Assembly (NCBI GenBank): GCA_944320845.1
Contig: CALUJA010000001.1
Span: 186,001 to 250,000 of the forward strand
Length of the DNA: 64,000 nt
From: an uncultured Phocaeicola sp.
GTDB taxonomy: Bacteria > Bacteroidota > Bacteroidia > Bacteroidales > Bacteroidaceae
Direction of reading: 5' to 3'
Position numbers and translations under genes: made by a program. Shown piece after piece: positions 45,360-55,047 of the stretch (within the stretch, counting starts at the first letter, position 1; each line of letters opens with the position of its first letter). The notes beneath the pieces are model-generated. The model was not told the DNA's origin, made no database searches, and saw nothing but the letters and a program-made list of their open reading frames with translations.

Positions 45360-46198
45360 TGTCTTACAGCTTTTATCATGCGGTCATTGCCTGCGAAGTC
45401 CTTGCGCAATTCGATGTCTTGGTAACCTGTTTCTGCCAGCAGGCTCTGCATCTCGCTGCCGTATGCCCGGTTGATTTCGAAGAAGAGCTTGCCTCCCGGT
45501 GCCAGCATGTCCTGTCCTGCCAGAGCGATGCGGCGGTAGAAGCGGAGCGGGTCGTTGTCGGGGACGAACAAGGCCTGTTCCGGCTCGTAGTCGAGCACGT
45601 TGCAGTCCATCTCCGCCCGTTCACTTTCCCGGACATACGGGGGATTGCTTACGATAATGTCCGTCTTAGGGAGAGAAGAATGCGGGGCCATGACATCCAC
45701 CCTGCGGAAATCTATCCGTACTCCATGATGCGCCGCATTTTTCCGTGCGATGTCGAGCGCTGCGGCGGATATGTCCCATGCGGTAACCTTGGCTCCGTTC
45801 ATCCGGCAAGCCAGCGATATGGCGATACAGCCGCTTCCCGTCCCGATGTCAAGCACAGACAAGTCTGTTTGCGTGCAGTCGGCCACAATCCAGTCCACCA
45901 GTTCCTCCGTTTCCGGACGGGGAATCAGCACGGCGGGAGTAACATCAAATGTCCGTCCGCCGAAGCAGGCCTTCCCGATGATGTACTGAATCGGCTCGGA
46001 ATGTTCAAGCCGGAGCAGAATATCGTCCAGGCGTTTCCGGTTTTCTTCCGGAAAATCCATATCTTTGCCTGCGTAGAGCATGAGGGATGAAAAGCCGAAA
46101 GCTTCTTCCAGAATCCATCGGGCGAGGGCGGAGGCTTCAGACTCTGTATACGGAGCGGCGGTGAGCCGTTGCTTTATATAGGTATAGAGAGGGTGCAT
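45356..46198 (-). CDS. prmC: Release factor glutamine methyltransferase PrmC
   Basis: Methylates the GGQ glutamine of peptide-chain release factors using SAM. From the ATG at 46198 the product has 280 residues. An N-terminal helical domain holds 'EDILLRLEHSEPIQYIIGKACFGG'-type residues (about 50-75). The SAM-binding motif is 'LSVLDIGTGSGCIAISLACRM' (about 112-132) and the catalytic 'IVSNPPYVRESE' (about 180-191) is present. The open frame extends another 97 codons upstream but that part is the antisense of ribD. It is divergent from ribD with a 51-base gap. Confidence 0.95.
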   Translation of the reverse strand: MHPLYTYIKQRLTAAPYTESEASALARWILEEAFGFSSLMLYAGKDMDFPEENRKRLDDILLRLEHSEPIQYIIGKACFGGRTFDVTPAVLIPRPETEELVDWIVADCTQTDLSVLDIGTGSGCIAISLACRMNGAKVTAWDISAAALDIARKNAAHHGVRIDFRRVDVMAPHSSLPKTDIIVSNPPYVRESERAEMDCNVLDYEPEQALFVPDNDPLRFYRRIALAGQDMLAPGGKLFFEINRAYGSEMQSLLAETGYQDIELRKDFAGNDRMIKAVRQ

Positions 46199-46220
46199 GT
46201 CTTTATTTGATAGTGGAATG

Positions 46221-46228
46221 CAAAAGTA
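46221..46228 (-). promoter_or_regulatory. -7 element of prmC-recX-comF
   Basis: TACTTTTG on the minus strand in the 51-base divergent gap, 23 bases before prmC. No properly spaced -33 TTTG; the position where one would lie is inside the ribD start. Confidence 0.4.
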
Positions 46229-46249
46229 AGCATAAAAAACAACAAGCCT

Positions 46250-47308
46250 ATGACGACAGATGAAAAATATATCCGCAGGTGTATCCAATTGGCAAAAAAC
46301 GGACTGGTGAATGCGGCGCCCAATCCGATGGTGGGAGCCGTCATTGTGCATCAGGGGAAAATAATCGGCGAAGGGTATCACGCACGGTGCGGTGAAGGCC
46401 ATGCCGAAGTAAATGCCGTCCGTGCGGTGAAAGACAAGGAGCTGCTGAAGGACTCGACGCTTTATGTCAGTCTTGAGCCTTGTTCGCATTACGGCAAGAC
46501 GCCTCCTTGTGCCGATATGATTGTAAGCAAAGGGATACCGCGTGTGGTCGTGGGCTGCATAGACCCCTTTTCAAAAGTGTCGGGACGCGGCATCAGAAAG
46601 CTGCGCGACGCGGGAATCGAGGTGAAGGTTGGCGTGCTGGAGGCGGAATGCCAGGCACTCATCCGCCGTTTTGTGGTGTTCAACACCGAGCGGCGTCCTT
46701 ATGTTACCCTGAAATGGGCGCAGTCGGCCGACGGATTCATCGATATAAATCGCACGGAAGGCGCTCCGGTCGTTCTTTCCACGCCGGACACGGCTGTCTA
46801 TGTCCATAAGCAGCGGGCGGAACACAAGGCCATTCTTGTGGGACGGCGCACGGCCCGGCTCGACAATCCGTCGCTCACCGTCCGCCATTGGTATGGCAAA
46901 AATCCGCTCCGGCTGGTGGTTGACCGTGCTTTGGAGTTGCCCGAATCCCTCCGGCTGCTCGACGGAAGCACGCCGACCGTAGTCTTTACCGCCCTGCAGC
47001 GCCCTTCCCGCGAGGGCCTGGAGTTTGTTACGCTGGATTTTGGCCGCGATATCCTGCCGCAGATTATGGACGAACTTTTCCGGCGCAATATCCAGTCGCT
47101 TTTGGTGGAAGGGGGAACGCAGCTGCTGCAGTCGTTCATCGACGGCGGATTGTGGGATGAAATCTATGTGGAGCATGCTTCGGCCGTATTGGGCGAAGGG
47201 GTGAAGGCGCCGCTGGTTCCTGCCGGACATCCTGCCTCATACGGGTGGCGCGATGGGGTGGCGGTGGCGCACTACACGCGTGGCGCGGGGAAAGTGCAGG
47301 CGGAATAG
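46250..47308 (+). CDS. ribD: Bifunctional riboflavin deaminase/reductase RibD
   Basis: Carries out the deamination and reduction steps of riboflavin synthesis. The 352-residue product has an N-terminal cytidine-deaminase-like domain (about 1-145), with zinc ligands in 'GEGHAEVNAVRAV' (about 44-56) and 'VSLEPCSHYGKTPPCADMIV' (about 75-94). A C-terminal DHFR-like reductase domain follows ('LKWAQSADGFIDINRTEG', 'HKAILVGRRTARLDNPSLTVRH'). The start codon follows the divergent gap with prmC. No other rib genes are adjacent. An imperfect hairpin (about 47313-47347) downstream may end the transcript. Confidence 0.96.
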   Translation: MTTDEKYIRRCIQLAKNGLVNAAPNPMVGAVIVHQGKIIGEGYHARCGEGHAEVNAVRAVKDKELLKDSTLYVSLEPCSHYGKTPPCADMIVSKGIPRVVVGCIDPFSKVSGRGIRKLRDAGIEVKVGVLEAECQALIRRFVVFNTERRPYVTLKWAQSADGFIDINRTEGAPVVLSTPDTAVYVHKQRAEHKAILVGRRTARLDNPSLTVRHWYGKNPLRLVVDRALELPESLRLLDGSTPTVVFTALQRPSREGLEFVTLDFGRDILPQIMDELFRRNIQSLLVEGGTQLLQSFIDGGLWDEIYVEHASAVLGEGVKAPLVPAGHPASYGWRDGVAVAHYTRGAGKVQAE

Positions 47309-47521
47309 GATGAAAGTCTGTTTTCATGCCTGCCAAAATCAGACTTTGTCCTTGCCGGACTGCCTTTAGGCGGGGTGAAACCCGGACAGGGCGTATCCGG
47401 CGAGGCTGAACGCCTTGGGATAAAGCCATAAAAAGCCCTATTTGACAGATAAAAAACAGGAGTTTATCCATAATTTTATATAAAACTTCCCGTAAAAGTG
47501 CCGTAACGAAAAAAAACTTTC

Positions 47522-47529
47522 TACTTTTG
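47522..47529 (+). promoter_or_regulatory. -7 element of the DUF6242-uppS-bamA-ompH run
   Basis: TACTTTTG, exact TAnnTTTG, 30 bases before the lipoprotein start. No -33 TTTG at 19-21 bases. The rest of the ribD-lipoprotein spacer shows nothing else clear. Confidence 0.5.
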
Positions 47530-47558
47530 CAACTTGTAATAAAAGAACTCATTTGCAA

Positions 47559-49052
47559 ATGAAGATAAAGTACTTGCCGTGGCTTGCGGCGTTTTTGACC
47601 GCTTCCTTTATAATGACGTCTTGTCTGGACAATGATGAGACGGAGGCGACATACTCATTCAACAGTAGTATCACTGCCTTTTCGCTCGGTACGCTCCATA
47701 TCGACCGGACGGGGATTGACAGCAACGGGGAAGACAGTGCCTACGTAGACACCATTAACTGCGCCAAATATCCGTTTTCGATAAACCAGACCACCCGTGT
47801 GATAGAGAATAAAGACTCTTTGCCGGTAGGCACGCACATCGACAAGGTGGTGACAGACCTTGATGCGGATTCGGAAATCATCTTTTATACCAAGAACGGC
47901 GTGGATACGCTCTGGACTTCTACCGATTCCATCGACTTTACAATGAACGACCCCGAGACCGGAGTGCAGGAGCACGCCGTGATGTTTGGGGTCTATACGT
48001 ATAGCGGAACGCGCGGCAAGACCTACAAGGTGAAAGTGAACGTTCATCTTCAGGAACCCGACACGATAACCTGGAAAAACTTCGGTGGTCTGGATTTTGC
48101 AACGCCGATGACGGGCATGAAGGCCGTATATGCCGGAGGCAGAGTATTTGTATTCGGAACGGAAGGTACGGAGACCGTAATCCGTTATACAGAGGTTAGC
48201 TCCGGCAATCCTCAGGCTTGGCAGGACATTGCCCTTGCCGGAATCACTTCCGTACAGGCCACTTCGGCCACCGTATGGCAGGATGAAGTCTATTTTCTGG
48301 CCGACGGCGGCAAGCTTTGCCGGATAAAATCGGATTTGACCGTTGAGTCCGGGCTGGGAAATGAAACGTTTACCCAGCTGATTGCAGGTGCAGACGATGA
48401 GGCCGAGCCGGTGCTGTATGCCTGCACTGCTGCCGGAAGCGGAGCATTGTCGGCAGGCTATGCTTGGACGCTTATGGAGCCCGGCGTGAATTTCGCTGCC
48501 GACAAGAACGTATTCTCTGCCAATGCGGAAGTTTCATACAACAGCAACTTACACCGCACCATAGTCATGGTAGACGACAGAGCGGCCAGCGATACGGCAG
48601 CCACGGTCTACAGCCGCCTTTCCAATGGAGGATGGACGGAATACTCTACTTCCAATGCCCCGCTGCCCGGACTGGAAAATATTTCCATGGTTAGCTACGA
48701 TGAGAAATTGTATGCTTTTGGCGGAAGAAGTACCGCTCCCGGCACGACTCTTACCCAGCCTTTCGGCTATTTCTTTTCTTCTGCCGACAACGGATTGACA
48801 TGGCAGCAGGTGGAAGAAGAAATGGCATTCCCGCAGGAGGCGGCTGAAGAAGGAGCCAATGGCATTACCGAATCGTTTGGCGACCGCTACACGGACAACG
48901 GTGGAGAGTATGCGGCGGCTGTCAGCATCCCGCAGGAAGAGCTTAATGCCGAGGGGGCGCTGAATCCGAGCTTTATCTGGATTGTGTGGGGCGATGGAAC
49001 GGTCAGCCGCGGACATATCAATCGTTTGGGCTTCAAGCCTAAAGAGTGGTGA
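47559..49052 (+). CDS. DUF6242-type propeller lipoprotein
   Basis: A 497-residue lipoprotein (signal then '[10 protein letters not shown]', Cys about residue 23). An N-terminal beta region (about 30-165) is followed by a kelch-like propeller with repeated motifs such as '[12 protein letters not shown]', '[15 protein letters not shown]' and '[13 protein letters not shown]'. This matches a Bacteroidales family usually found just before uppS and bamA. The function is unknown; location before bamA suggests an envelope role. The ATG at 47559 was preferred over the TTG two codons upstream. It is followed after 16 bases by uppS. Confidence 0.75.
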   Translation: MKIKYLPWLAAFLTASFIMTSCLDNDETEATYSFNSSITAFSLGTLHIDRTGIDSNGEDSAYVDTINCAKYPFSINQTTRVIENKDSLPVGTHIDKVVTDLDADSEIIFYTKNGVDTLWTSTDSIDFTMNDPETGVQEHAVMFGVYTYSGTRGKTYKVKVNVHLQEPDTITWKNFGGLDFATPMTGMKAVYAGGRVFVFGTEGTETVIRYTEVSSGNPQAWQDIALAGITSVQATSATVWQDEVYFLADGGKLCRIKSDLTVESGLGNETFTQLIAGADDEAEPVLYACTAAGSGALSAGYAWTLMEPGVNFAADKNVFSANAEVSYNSNLHRTIVMVDDRAASDTAATVYSRLSNGGWTEYSTSNAPLPGLENISMVSYDEKLYAFGGRSTAPGTTLTQPFGYFFSSADNGLTWQQVEEEMAFPQEAAEEGANGITESFGDRYTDNGGEYAAAVSIPQEELNAEGALNPSFIWIVWGDGTVSRGHINRLGFKPKEW

Positions 49053-49068
49053 TTTTATTGACGAAAAG

Positions 49069-49809
49069 ATGAAAAGCATGCAAGAAAAAGACCAGATAGA
49101 CAGCACACGCATCCCTGCACACATTGCCATCATTATGGATGGCAACGGGCGTTGGGCGAAACAGCGCGGACATGCGCGTACGTTTGGCCATCAAGCCGGG
49201 GCGGAGACGGTGCATGTCATTGCCGAAGAAGCCGCACGGCTGGGGGTAAAGTTCCTTACTCTTTATACTTTCTCCACGGAAAACTGGGGACGGCCGGTCG
49301 ATGAAGTCGCCGCACTGATGAGTCTGCTCATGGACTCCATTGAGGAAGAGACTTTCATGAAGAACAACATCCGCTTTGCTATTATCGGAGACACGGACAA
49401 GCTGCCGGAAAATGTTTTGGCCCGGTTGAACCAGTGCATTGAGCATACTTCGGGAAATACGGGCATGTGTCTGACGCTTGCATTGAGCTATTCCTCGAAG
49501 TGGGAGATTACGGAGGCGGTAAGACAGATTGCCTCGGAAGTTGCCGAAGGCCGGCTGAAACCGGAGGAAATAACCGACAAGACTATCGATTGCCATCTGG
49601 CAACAGCTTCCATGCCCAATCCGGATCTGCTGATTCGCACGGGCGGAGAAGTACGCTTGAGCAATTATCTGCTTTGGCAGTGCGCTTATTCCGAACTTTA
49701 TTTTTGTGATACATACTGGCCCGATTTCAAGGAAGAAGAACTGCATAAGGCCATCTGTGACTATCAAAAGAGAGAACGCCGATTCGGCAAAACCAGTGAA
49801 CAAATATAG
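49069..49809 (+). CDS. uppS: Isoprenyl transferase / undecaprenyl diphosphate synthase
   Basis: Elongates farnesyl diphosphate with isopentenyl units to the C55 lipid carrier of cell-wall and glycan synthesis. The 246-residue cis-prenyltransferase shows '[20 protein letters not shown]' (catalytic Asp, about 19-38), '[21 protein letters not shown]' (about 64-84) and '[20 protein letters not shown]' (about 184-203). An alternative ATG three codons downstream (49078) cannot be ruled out. It lies 16 bases after the lipoprotein and 22 before bamA. Confidence 0.96.
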   Translation: MKSMQEKDQIDSTRIPAHIAIIMDGNGRWAKQRGHARTFGHQAGAETVHVIAEEAARLGVKFLTLYTFSTENWGRPVDEVAALMSLLMDSIEEETFMKNNIRFAIIGDTDKLPENVLARLNQCIEHTSGNTGMCLTLALSYSSKWEITEAVRQIASEVAEGRLKPEEITDKTIDCHLATASMPNPDLLIRTGGEVRLSNYLLWQCAYSELYFCDTYWPDFKEEELHKAICDYQKRERRFGKTSEQI

Positions 49810-49831
49810 TAAGTAAGATAAAAAGATAACA

Positions 49832-52474
49832 ATGCGATACCGTTTTCTACTGAGCCTGTTGATATTGGTCTGCTGCATGAGCCTTCGGGCGCAAGCGCAG
49901 GAGGTTATGAACGATACTATTTATAATCCGACCATTCTGTATAACGGAACGCCGAAACAATACGAGATTGCCGACATCAAGGTGAGCGGCGTAAAGAATT
50001 ATGAAGACTATGTGCTGATTGGAATCTCCGGTCTGGCCGTGGGGCAGACCATAACCGTGCCGGGCGATGACATTACCACAGCACTGAAACGCTATTGGAG
50101 ACACGGACTGTTCTCGGATGTAAAAATTCTGGCAGACAAGATAGTCGGCAATAAGATTTATCTTTCCATCAGGCTTGCACAGCGCCCGCGTATTACGGAT
50201 ATTGTGATTCATGGCGTAAAGAAGAGTGAACGCGAGGATTTGCAGACGCGGTTGGGCATGGCGAAAGGTACGCAGATTACGCCGAACCTGATAGACCGTG
50301 CGAAAATCCTAATCAAGAAATATTTTGATGAGAAGGGCTTCAAGAATGCAGAGGTCAATATTATCGAACGCGAGGACACGGCCAACGCAGAGCAGGTGTA
50401 TGTGGATGTAGACATCGACAAGAAGGCGAAAATCAAGGTTCACAAGATTACGATTGACGGCAACTCGGTGCTGACAGACAAGAAGCTGAAGCGCGTGATG
50501 AAGAAGACCAACGAAAAGGGCAAGCTGATAAACCTGTTCCGCTCAAAGAAGTTCATCGACGAACGGTATGAGGAAGACAAGCAGAAGATTATTGAAAAAT
50601 ACAACGAGCTCGGATATCGTGATGCGCAGATTGTGGAAGACAGCGTTTCGCAGTATGATGAAAAGACCGTGGATGTCTATATGAAAATCTATGAGGGGCA
50701 GCAATATTATATCCGTAACATTACATGGGTGGGAAATAAGGTTTATCCGTCTGATTGGCTTGCCGAGCAGCTGCGCATGAAGAAAGGGGATGTGTATAAC
50801 CAGAAGCTGATGAACGACCGTATAACAAACGATGAAGACGCCATCGGGAACAACTATTATAACCGCGGCTATGTATTCTACCAGCTGAATCCCGTGGAAG
50901 TAAACATCGACGGTGATTCAATCGATTTGGAAATGCGTATCACCGAAGGCCCGCAAGCAAGCATCAGCCATGTGCGCATTAACGGAAATGACCGTTTGTA
51001 TGAGAACATCGTCCGCCGTGAACTTCGTACGCGTCCGGGAGACCTGTTCAGCAAGGAGGCGCTGGAACGTTCTTACCGCGAAATTGCCCAGATGGGACAC
51101 TTTAATCCCGAGAACATCCAGCCGGATGTTCAGCCGAACGTGGAAGACGGTACGGTGGACATCAACTGGGGACTGGAGTCTAAGGCCAATGACCAGGTGG
51201 AATTTTCTGCCGGATGGGGACAGACGGGTATTATCGGTAAGCTGAGTCTGAAGTTTACCAACTTCTCGTTTGCGAATCTCTTCCGCAAAAATGACAACTA
51301 CCGGGGTATCCTTCCGCAGGGCGACGGCCAGACGCTGACTATCAGCGGCCAGACAAACGGACGCTACTATCAGTCGTACAGCGTGTCCTTCTTGGACCCG
51401 TGGTTTGGCGGCAAGCGGCCGAACTCATTCTCCGTATCAGCGTTCTTTTCCAAGCAGACCGATGTGAGCGACCAATACTATAATAGTGCATACATGAATA
51501 ACTTTATGAATCTGTATGGTTATGGATACGGAACGTACGGTTATAACAATTACCTGAATTATGAATCGTTTTACGACCCGGACAGCTATATCAAAATATT
51601 CGGTATATCGGCAGGATGGGGAAAGCGCCTTCGCTGGCCGGACGATTACTTTACCTTATCCGCTGAATTGTCTTATCAACGTTTCATTATGCGCGACTGG
51701 AGCTACCTGTATATCCGTCTGAACAACGGGCAGTATATGAACACCGGTACGAGCAACCTGTTGAGTCTGAATCTTACGTTGGCACGAAACTCAACCGACA
51801 ACCCGATATTCCCGCGTTACGGTTCAGACTTCTCGCTTTCGTTGCAGATTACGCCGCCTTACTCCTTGTTCGACAAGAGGGATTACGCTACCTACGGACA
51901 GGACAACTACGAGGAAGCGGCAAGTATGTATAAGTGGATTGAGTATCACAAATGGAAGTTTAAGATGAAGACCTATACGGCACTGATGGATATACAGAAG
52001 TGTCCGGTCATCATGACACGTACAGAATTCGGTATTCTGGGACATTTCGACAGTCATAAACGCTCACCGTTTGAGACTTTCTACGTGGGAGGAGACGGTA
52101 TGACGGGATACAGCTACAACTATGCTTCCGAGACCATCGCACTTCGCGGGTATGAAAACGGTTCGCTGACCCAGTATGGCGGACAGGAAGGTTATGCCTA
52201 CATCCGTCTGGGAGCCGAGCTGCGCTATCCGCTGATGCTTGAAAACTCAACCAGCATCTATGCATTGGGATTTGTGGAAGCCGGTAACGCCTGGAACAAC
52301 GTGGCCGACTTCAATCCCTTCAAGCTGAAACGGTCGGCAGGCGTCGGCGTCCGCATCTTCCTCCCGATGATTGGTATGATGGGAATTGACTGGGCATACG
52401 GTTTCGACAAGATAAACGGTTCGATGGACTATAGCGGAAGCCAGTTCCACTTCATCATCGGACAAGAATTTTAA
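49832..52474 (+). CDS. bamA: Outer membrane assembly factor BamA
   Basis: The central subunit of the machine that folds outer-membrane barrels. The 880-residue product has a signal peptide (cleavage near 'AQA-Q', residue 22) and several POTRA domains in the N-terminal half (about 45-430; repeats open as 'IADIKVSGVKNYEDYVLIGISG', 'ITDIVIHGVKKSEREDLQTRLG', 'HVRINGNDRLYENIVRREL'). A 16-stranded barrel follows, ending in 'SGSQFHFIIGQEF' with the terminal Phe. The conserved 'GGDGMTGYSYNYASETIALRGYENGS' segment near the C terminus resembles the substrate-folding L6 region. It is followed after 11 bases by the first OmpH chaperone. Confidence 0.97.
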   Translation: MRYRFLLSLLILVCCMSLRAQAQEVMNDTIYNPTILYNGTPKQYEIADIKVSGVKNYEDYVLIGISGLAVGQTITVPGDDITTALKRYWRHGLFSDVKILADKIVGNKIYLSIRLAQRPRITDIVIHGVKKSEREDLQTRLGMAKGTQITPNLIDRAKILIKKYFDEKGFKNAEVNIIEREDTANAEQVYVDVDIDKKAKIKVHKITIDGNSVLTDKKLKRVMKKTNEKGKLINLFRSKKFIDERYEEDKQKIIEKYNELGYRDAQIVEDSVSQYDEKTVDVYMKIYEGQQYYIRNITWVGNKVYPSDWLAEQLRMKKGDVYNQKLMNDRITNDEDAIGNNYYNRGYVFYQLNPVEVNIDGDSIDLEMRITEGPQASISHVRINGNDRLYENIVRRELRTRPGDLFSKEALERSYREIAQMGHFNPENIQPDVQPNVEDGTVDINWGLESKANDQVEFSAGWGQTGIIGKLSLKFTNFSFANLFRKNDNYRGILPQGDGQTLTISGQTNGRYYQSYSVSFLDPWFGGKRPNSFSVSAFFSKQTDVSDQYYNSAYMNNFMNLYGYGYGTYGYNNYLNYESFYDPDSYIKIFGISAGWGKRLRWPDDYFTLSAELSYQRFIMRDWSYLYIRLNNGQYMNTGTSNLLSLNLTLARNSTDNPIFPRYGSDFSLSLQITPPYSLFDKRDYATYGQDNYEEAASMYKWIEYHKWKFKMKTYTALMDIQKCPVIMTRTEFGILGHFDSHKRSPFETFYVGGDGMTGYSYNYASETIALRGYENGSLTQYGGQEGYAYIRLGAELRYPLMLENSTSIYALGFVEAGNAWNNVADFNPFKLKRSAGVGVRIFLPMIGMMGIDWAYGFDKINGSMDYSGSQFHFIIGQEF

Positions 52475-52485
52475 TACATAAAGTT

Positions 52486-53001
52486 ATGAAGAAGTTAATC
52501 TTTTCTGCTTTGATGCTTGTAGCCTGCACGGTTACAGCATTCGCCCAGAAATTTGCCTTAGTGGATATGGAATATATCCTGAAGCAGATTCCGGCATACG
52601 AACAGGCCAACCGGCAGATGGAGTCGTATTCCAAGCAATGGCAGGCCGAGATAGAGGCCAAGGCCGATGAGGCGAAAACTCTTTATGAAGACTATCAGAA
52701 AAAGGCGGCTTCACTGTCGGCCGCTCAGGTGACCGCCAGAGAAGAGGCGATTGTTGCTAAGGAAAAAGAGGCGGCAGAGCTGCGGCAGAGATATTTCGGC
52801 CCGGAAGGAGAGATGATGAAGAAGCAGCAGGAGCTGGTTGTCCCGATACAGGATGCCATTTATGAGGCGGTAAAAAATGTTGCCACGCGCAGGGGATATG
52901 ATGTGGTCGTTGACCGCGCTTCGGCCCAAAGCATGATTTTTGCTTCGCCACGCATTGATATAAGCAATGAAGTCCTTGCAGAATTAGGATATTCAAATTA
53001 A
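52486..53001 (+). CDS. OmpH/Skp-family periplasmic chaperone, first copy
   Basis: A 171-residue secreted chaperone with signal peptide (cleavage near 'AFA-Q', residue 20). After 'KFALVDMEYILKQIPAYEQANRQME' it has a long coiled coil (about 45-115), rich in K, E, A and Q, forming the prongs of the Skp trimer. The ending 'GYDVVVDRASAQSMIFASPRIDISNEVLAELGY' is the body domain. It prevents aggregation of outer-membrane proteins on their way to BamA, its immediate upstream neighbour. Confidence 0.92.
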   Translation: MKKLIFSALMLVACTVTAFAQKFALVDMEYILKQIPAYEQANRQMESYSKQWQAEIEAKADEAKTLYEDYQKKAASLSAAQVTAREEAIVAKEKEAAELRQRYFGPEGEMMKKQQELVVPIQDAIYEAVKNVATRRGYDVVVDRASAQSMIFASPRIDISNEVLAELGYSN

Positions 53002-53006
53002 TTTTA

Positions 53007-53014
53007 TACTTTTG
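53007..53014 (+). promoter_or_regulatory. Possible internal promoter before the second OmpH gene
   Basis: TACTTTTG matches TAnnTTTG and lies 6 bases after the first OmpH stop, 85 bases before the second start; it is followed by a GC-rich, hairpin-forming stretch (53018-53062). No -33 TTTG is at the right place. Confidence 0.4.
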
Positions 53015-53098
53015 CAACCGGGCGTCTTGGGGAAGGCTCTTATCCCGCTTCGGGGCGGCCTGAAAATACGAAATTGAAACTTAAAAATAAAAACTGTT

Positions 53099-53662
53099 AT
53101 GGTGAAGAAAATTGCTTTATTACTTTTACTTATTGCTCCTATGAGCGTTTTTGCACAAAAGTTTGCCCATTGCCGTTCGATGGATGTCCTTCAGGTTATG
53201 CCTGAGTTTGCGAAGGCACAGACGGATATCGAGGCCATGCGCAAGCAGTATGAAGATGAAATCAAGCGTGCATCGGATGAATTTTCAAAGAAGTTCGCAG
53301 AATATCAGAAAGAGCAGAGCACTCTGCCGCAGAATATTCAGGAGCGTCGCCAGCGCGAGCTGCAGGAACTGAACGAAAAGGGTATGCAATTCCAGCAGCA
53401 GGCCCAGCAGGAACTGGCCGATGCCTATCAGAAAATGATGACTCCGGTTTATGAAAAGCTGGAGAAGGCCATTCAGGCTGTGGGCAAGACGGGAGGATAT
53501 ACTTATGTGTTCGACTTGTCGCGCACGGATATTCCTTACATCGATGAAACCGTATCGAAGGATATCACGAACGACATCAAGACAAATCTGGGAATCAGCC
53601 TGACTGCCACTCCTTATGTGCCGGCAACTCCGGCTCCGACAGCCACCACACCGGCTCAATGA
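53099..53662 (+). CDS. OmpH/Skp-family periplasmic chaperone, second copy
   Basis: A 187-residue paralogue of the preceding chaperone: signal peptide (cleavage near 'VFA-Q', residue 19), then 'KFAHCRSMDVLQVMPEFAKAQTD' and a charged coiled coil (about 40-120). The body segment follows ('GYTYVFDLSRTDIPYIDE') and a Pro/Thr/Ala-rich tail ('PATPAPTATTPAQ') that the first copy lacks. The tail may be a flexible spacer. A large hairpin terminator follows 20 bases after the stop. Confidence 0.92.
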   Translation: MVKKIALLLLLIAPMSVFAQKFAHCRSMDVLQVMPEFAKAQTDIEAMRKQYEDEIKRASDEFSKKFAEYQKEQSTLPQNIQERRQRELQELNEKGMQFQQQAQQELADAYQKMMTPVYEKLEKAIQAVGKTGGYTYVFDLSRTDIPYIDETVSKDITNDIKTNLGISLTATPYVPATPAPTATTPAQ

Positions 53663-53682
53663 TGCTTTAATATAGCTGTTTG

Positions 53683-53760
53683 GGCACGGATTATACGGAG
53701 CGGAAAGGGTCGGACAGACTCAAGCCGCAATGCCCGTATAATCCGTGCCTGTTTCTTTTT
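53683..53760 (+). terminator. Long-stem terminator between OmpH and murI
   Basis: A perfect 16-bp inverted repeat, GGCACGGATTATACGG (53683-53698) and CCGTATAATCCGTGCC (53734-53749), encloses a 35-base loop and is followed by TTTCTTTTTG. It ends 18 bases before the murI start codon. Probably a terminator, but the large loop is unusual. Confidence 0.7.
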
Positions 53761-53778
53761 GCCTTTCATACATATCCT

Positions 53779-54621
53779 ATGCCGATTTCCACTGTCCCCG
53801 TGCAAGGCCCGATAGGAGTGTTCGACTCCGGATACGGCGGTCTGACCATTCTTGGCAAGTTCCGCGAGCTGCTTCCCCAATACGATTATCTGTATTTGGG
53901 CGACAATGCCCGCACTCCCTACGGTACCCGCTCTTTTGAGGTCGTTTACGAATTTACGCTTCAAGCCGTCCGCCGTTTGTTTGAATTGGGGTGTCCGCTG
54001 GTTATCATCGCATGCAACACCGCTTCGGCAAAGGCCTTGCGCAGCATCCAGCAGAATGATTTGCCTTATCTCGACCCGTCCCGCCGCGTGTTGGGCGTTA
54101 TCCGCCCCACGGCAGAATGCATCGGAAGCATCACGAAAACCCGTCATGTGGGGCTGCTGGCTACGGCCGGAACGGTGAAGTCGGGGTCATATCCGCTTGA
54201 AATCCGCAAGCTCTTTCCGGATATTCAGGTCACGGGCATGGCTTGCCCGCTCTGGGTGCCTTTGGTGGAGAACAATGAGGCCGATTCGGAAGGGGCAGAC
54301 TATTTTGTGTACAAATACATCAGCCGCTTGCTGGCGGAGGATTCGGCGATTGATACGCTGATTCTGGGCTGCACACACTATCCGCTGCTGATAAACAAAA
54401 TCCGGCAGTTCACTCCGCCCCATATCCGTCTGGTTTCGCAGGGGGAATATGTGAGCCGCAGCCTGAGAGACTATCTGTCGCGTCATCCGGAGATGGACGG
54501 CCGGTGCTTGAAAAACGGGCGTTGCGAGTTTCTTACCACCGAGTCGGTCGAGAAGTTCCGCGAGTGCGCCTCGGTCTTTATGAAGCAGGATGTGGATGTG
54601 CGCAGCATTACCTTGGGCTGA
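53779..54621 (+). CDS. murI: Glutamate racemase
   Basis: Supplies D-glutamate for peptidoglycan. The 280-residue product shows both catalytic cysteine motifs, 'VIIACNTASAKALR' (about 75-88) and 'TLILGCTHYPLLINKIRQF' (about 192-210), plus the N-terminal 'IGVFDSGYGGLTILGKFREL'. The start at 53779 ('MPISTVPVQG') follows the hairpin; the longer frame would read through that hairpin and is unlikely. It is cell-wall related like the other genes of this block. Confidence 0.96.
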   Translation: MPISTVPVQGPIGVFDSGYGGLTILGKFRELLPQYDYLYLGDNARTPYGTRSFEVVYEFTLQAVRRLFELGCPLVIIACNTASAKALRSIQQNDLPYLDPSRRVLGVIRPTAECIGSITKTRHVGLLATAGTVKSGSYPLEIRKLFPDIQVTGMACPLWVPLVENNEADSEGADYFVYKYISRLLAEDSAIDTLILGCTHYPLLINKIRQFTPPHIRLVSQGEYVSRSLRDYLSRHPEMDGRCLKNGRCEFLTTESVEKFRECASVFMKQDVDVRSITLG

Positions 54622-55047
54622 ATTTCCTTTCTTCCCGGCGGCCTCCGGCGGCGGATGGGGAAATCCCTGCTTTTCATGCGCATGAAACCGGATTTTTCCC
54701 CTGTCATCTGCTGCATTTGAAGCCGCGGAAAGAGGAGGTCTGCCTGTTTTTCCGCCGCTTGGATGCCTGCCTTTGTTCTTCCGCCAGGCCTTAAAGCGAT
54801 TGCGGCCTGATGCCCCGCCCGGAAGACGGCTTGCTCAGGGGCAGAATTGCAGGGCGGAAATGCCGCGCGGCCTCCGGGCAGGCGCGTTTCCGAAACCTTT
54901 TCGCCTTTCTCCGGTCATATTTCCCGCTTTTTTCTTGCCGTTCGTTCAATTTTTTTATATTCGCTCCCATGTTTTTGAACTGTCAAATGTACGCCCGTTT
55001 CCATATTCCGTAAACTTGGGGCGGGGTCATATAATCGCCGAAATATT
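54622..55047. other. Intergenic stretch without recognised content
   Basis: This 426-base stretch between murI and the ABC permease is GC-rich on the left and turns AT-rich near 54945. I see no promoter box, terminator or credible ORF; short open frames here have arginine/proline-rich shadow composition. Confidence 0.5.
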
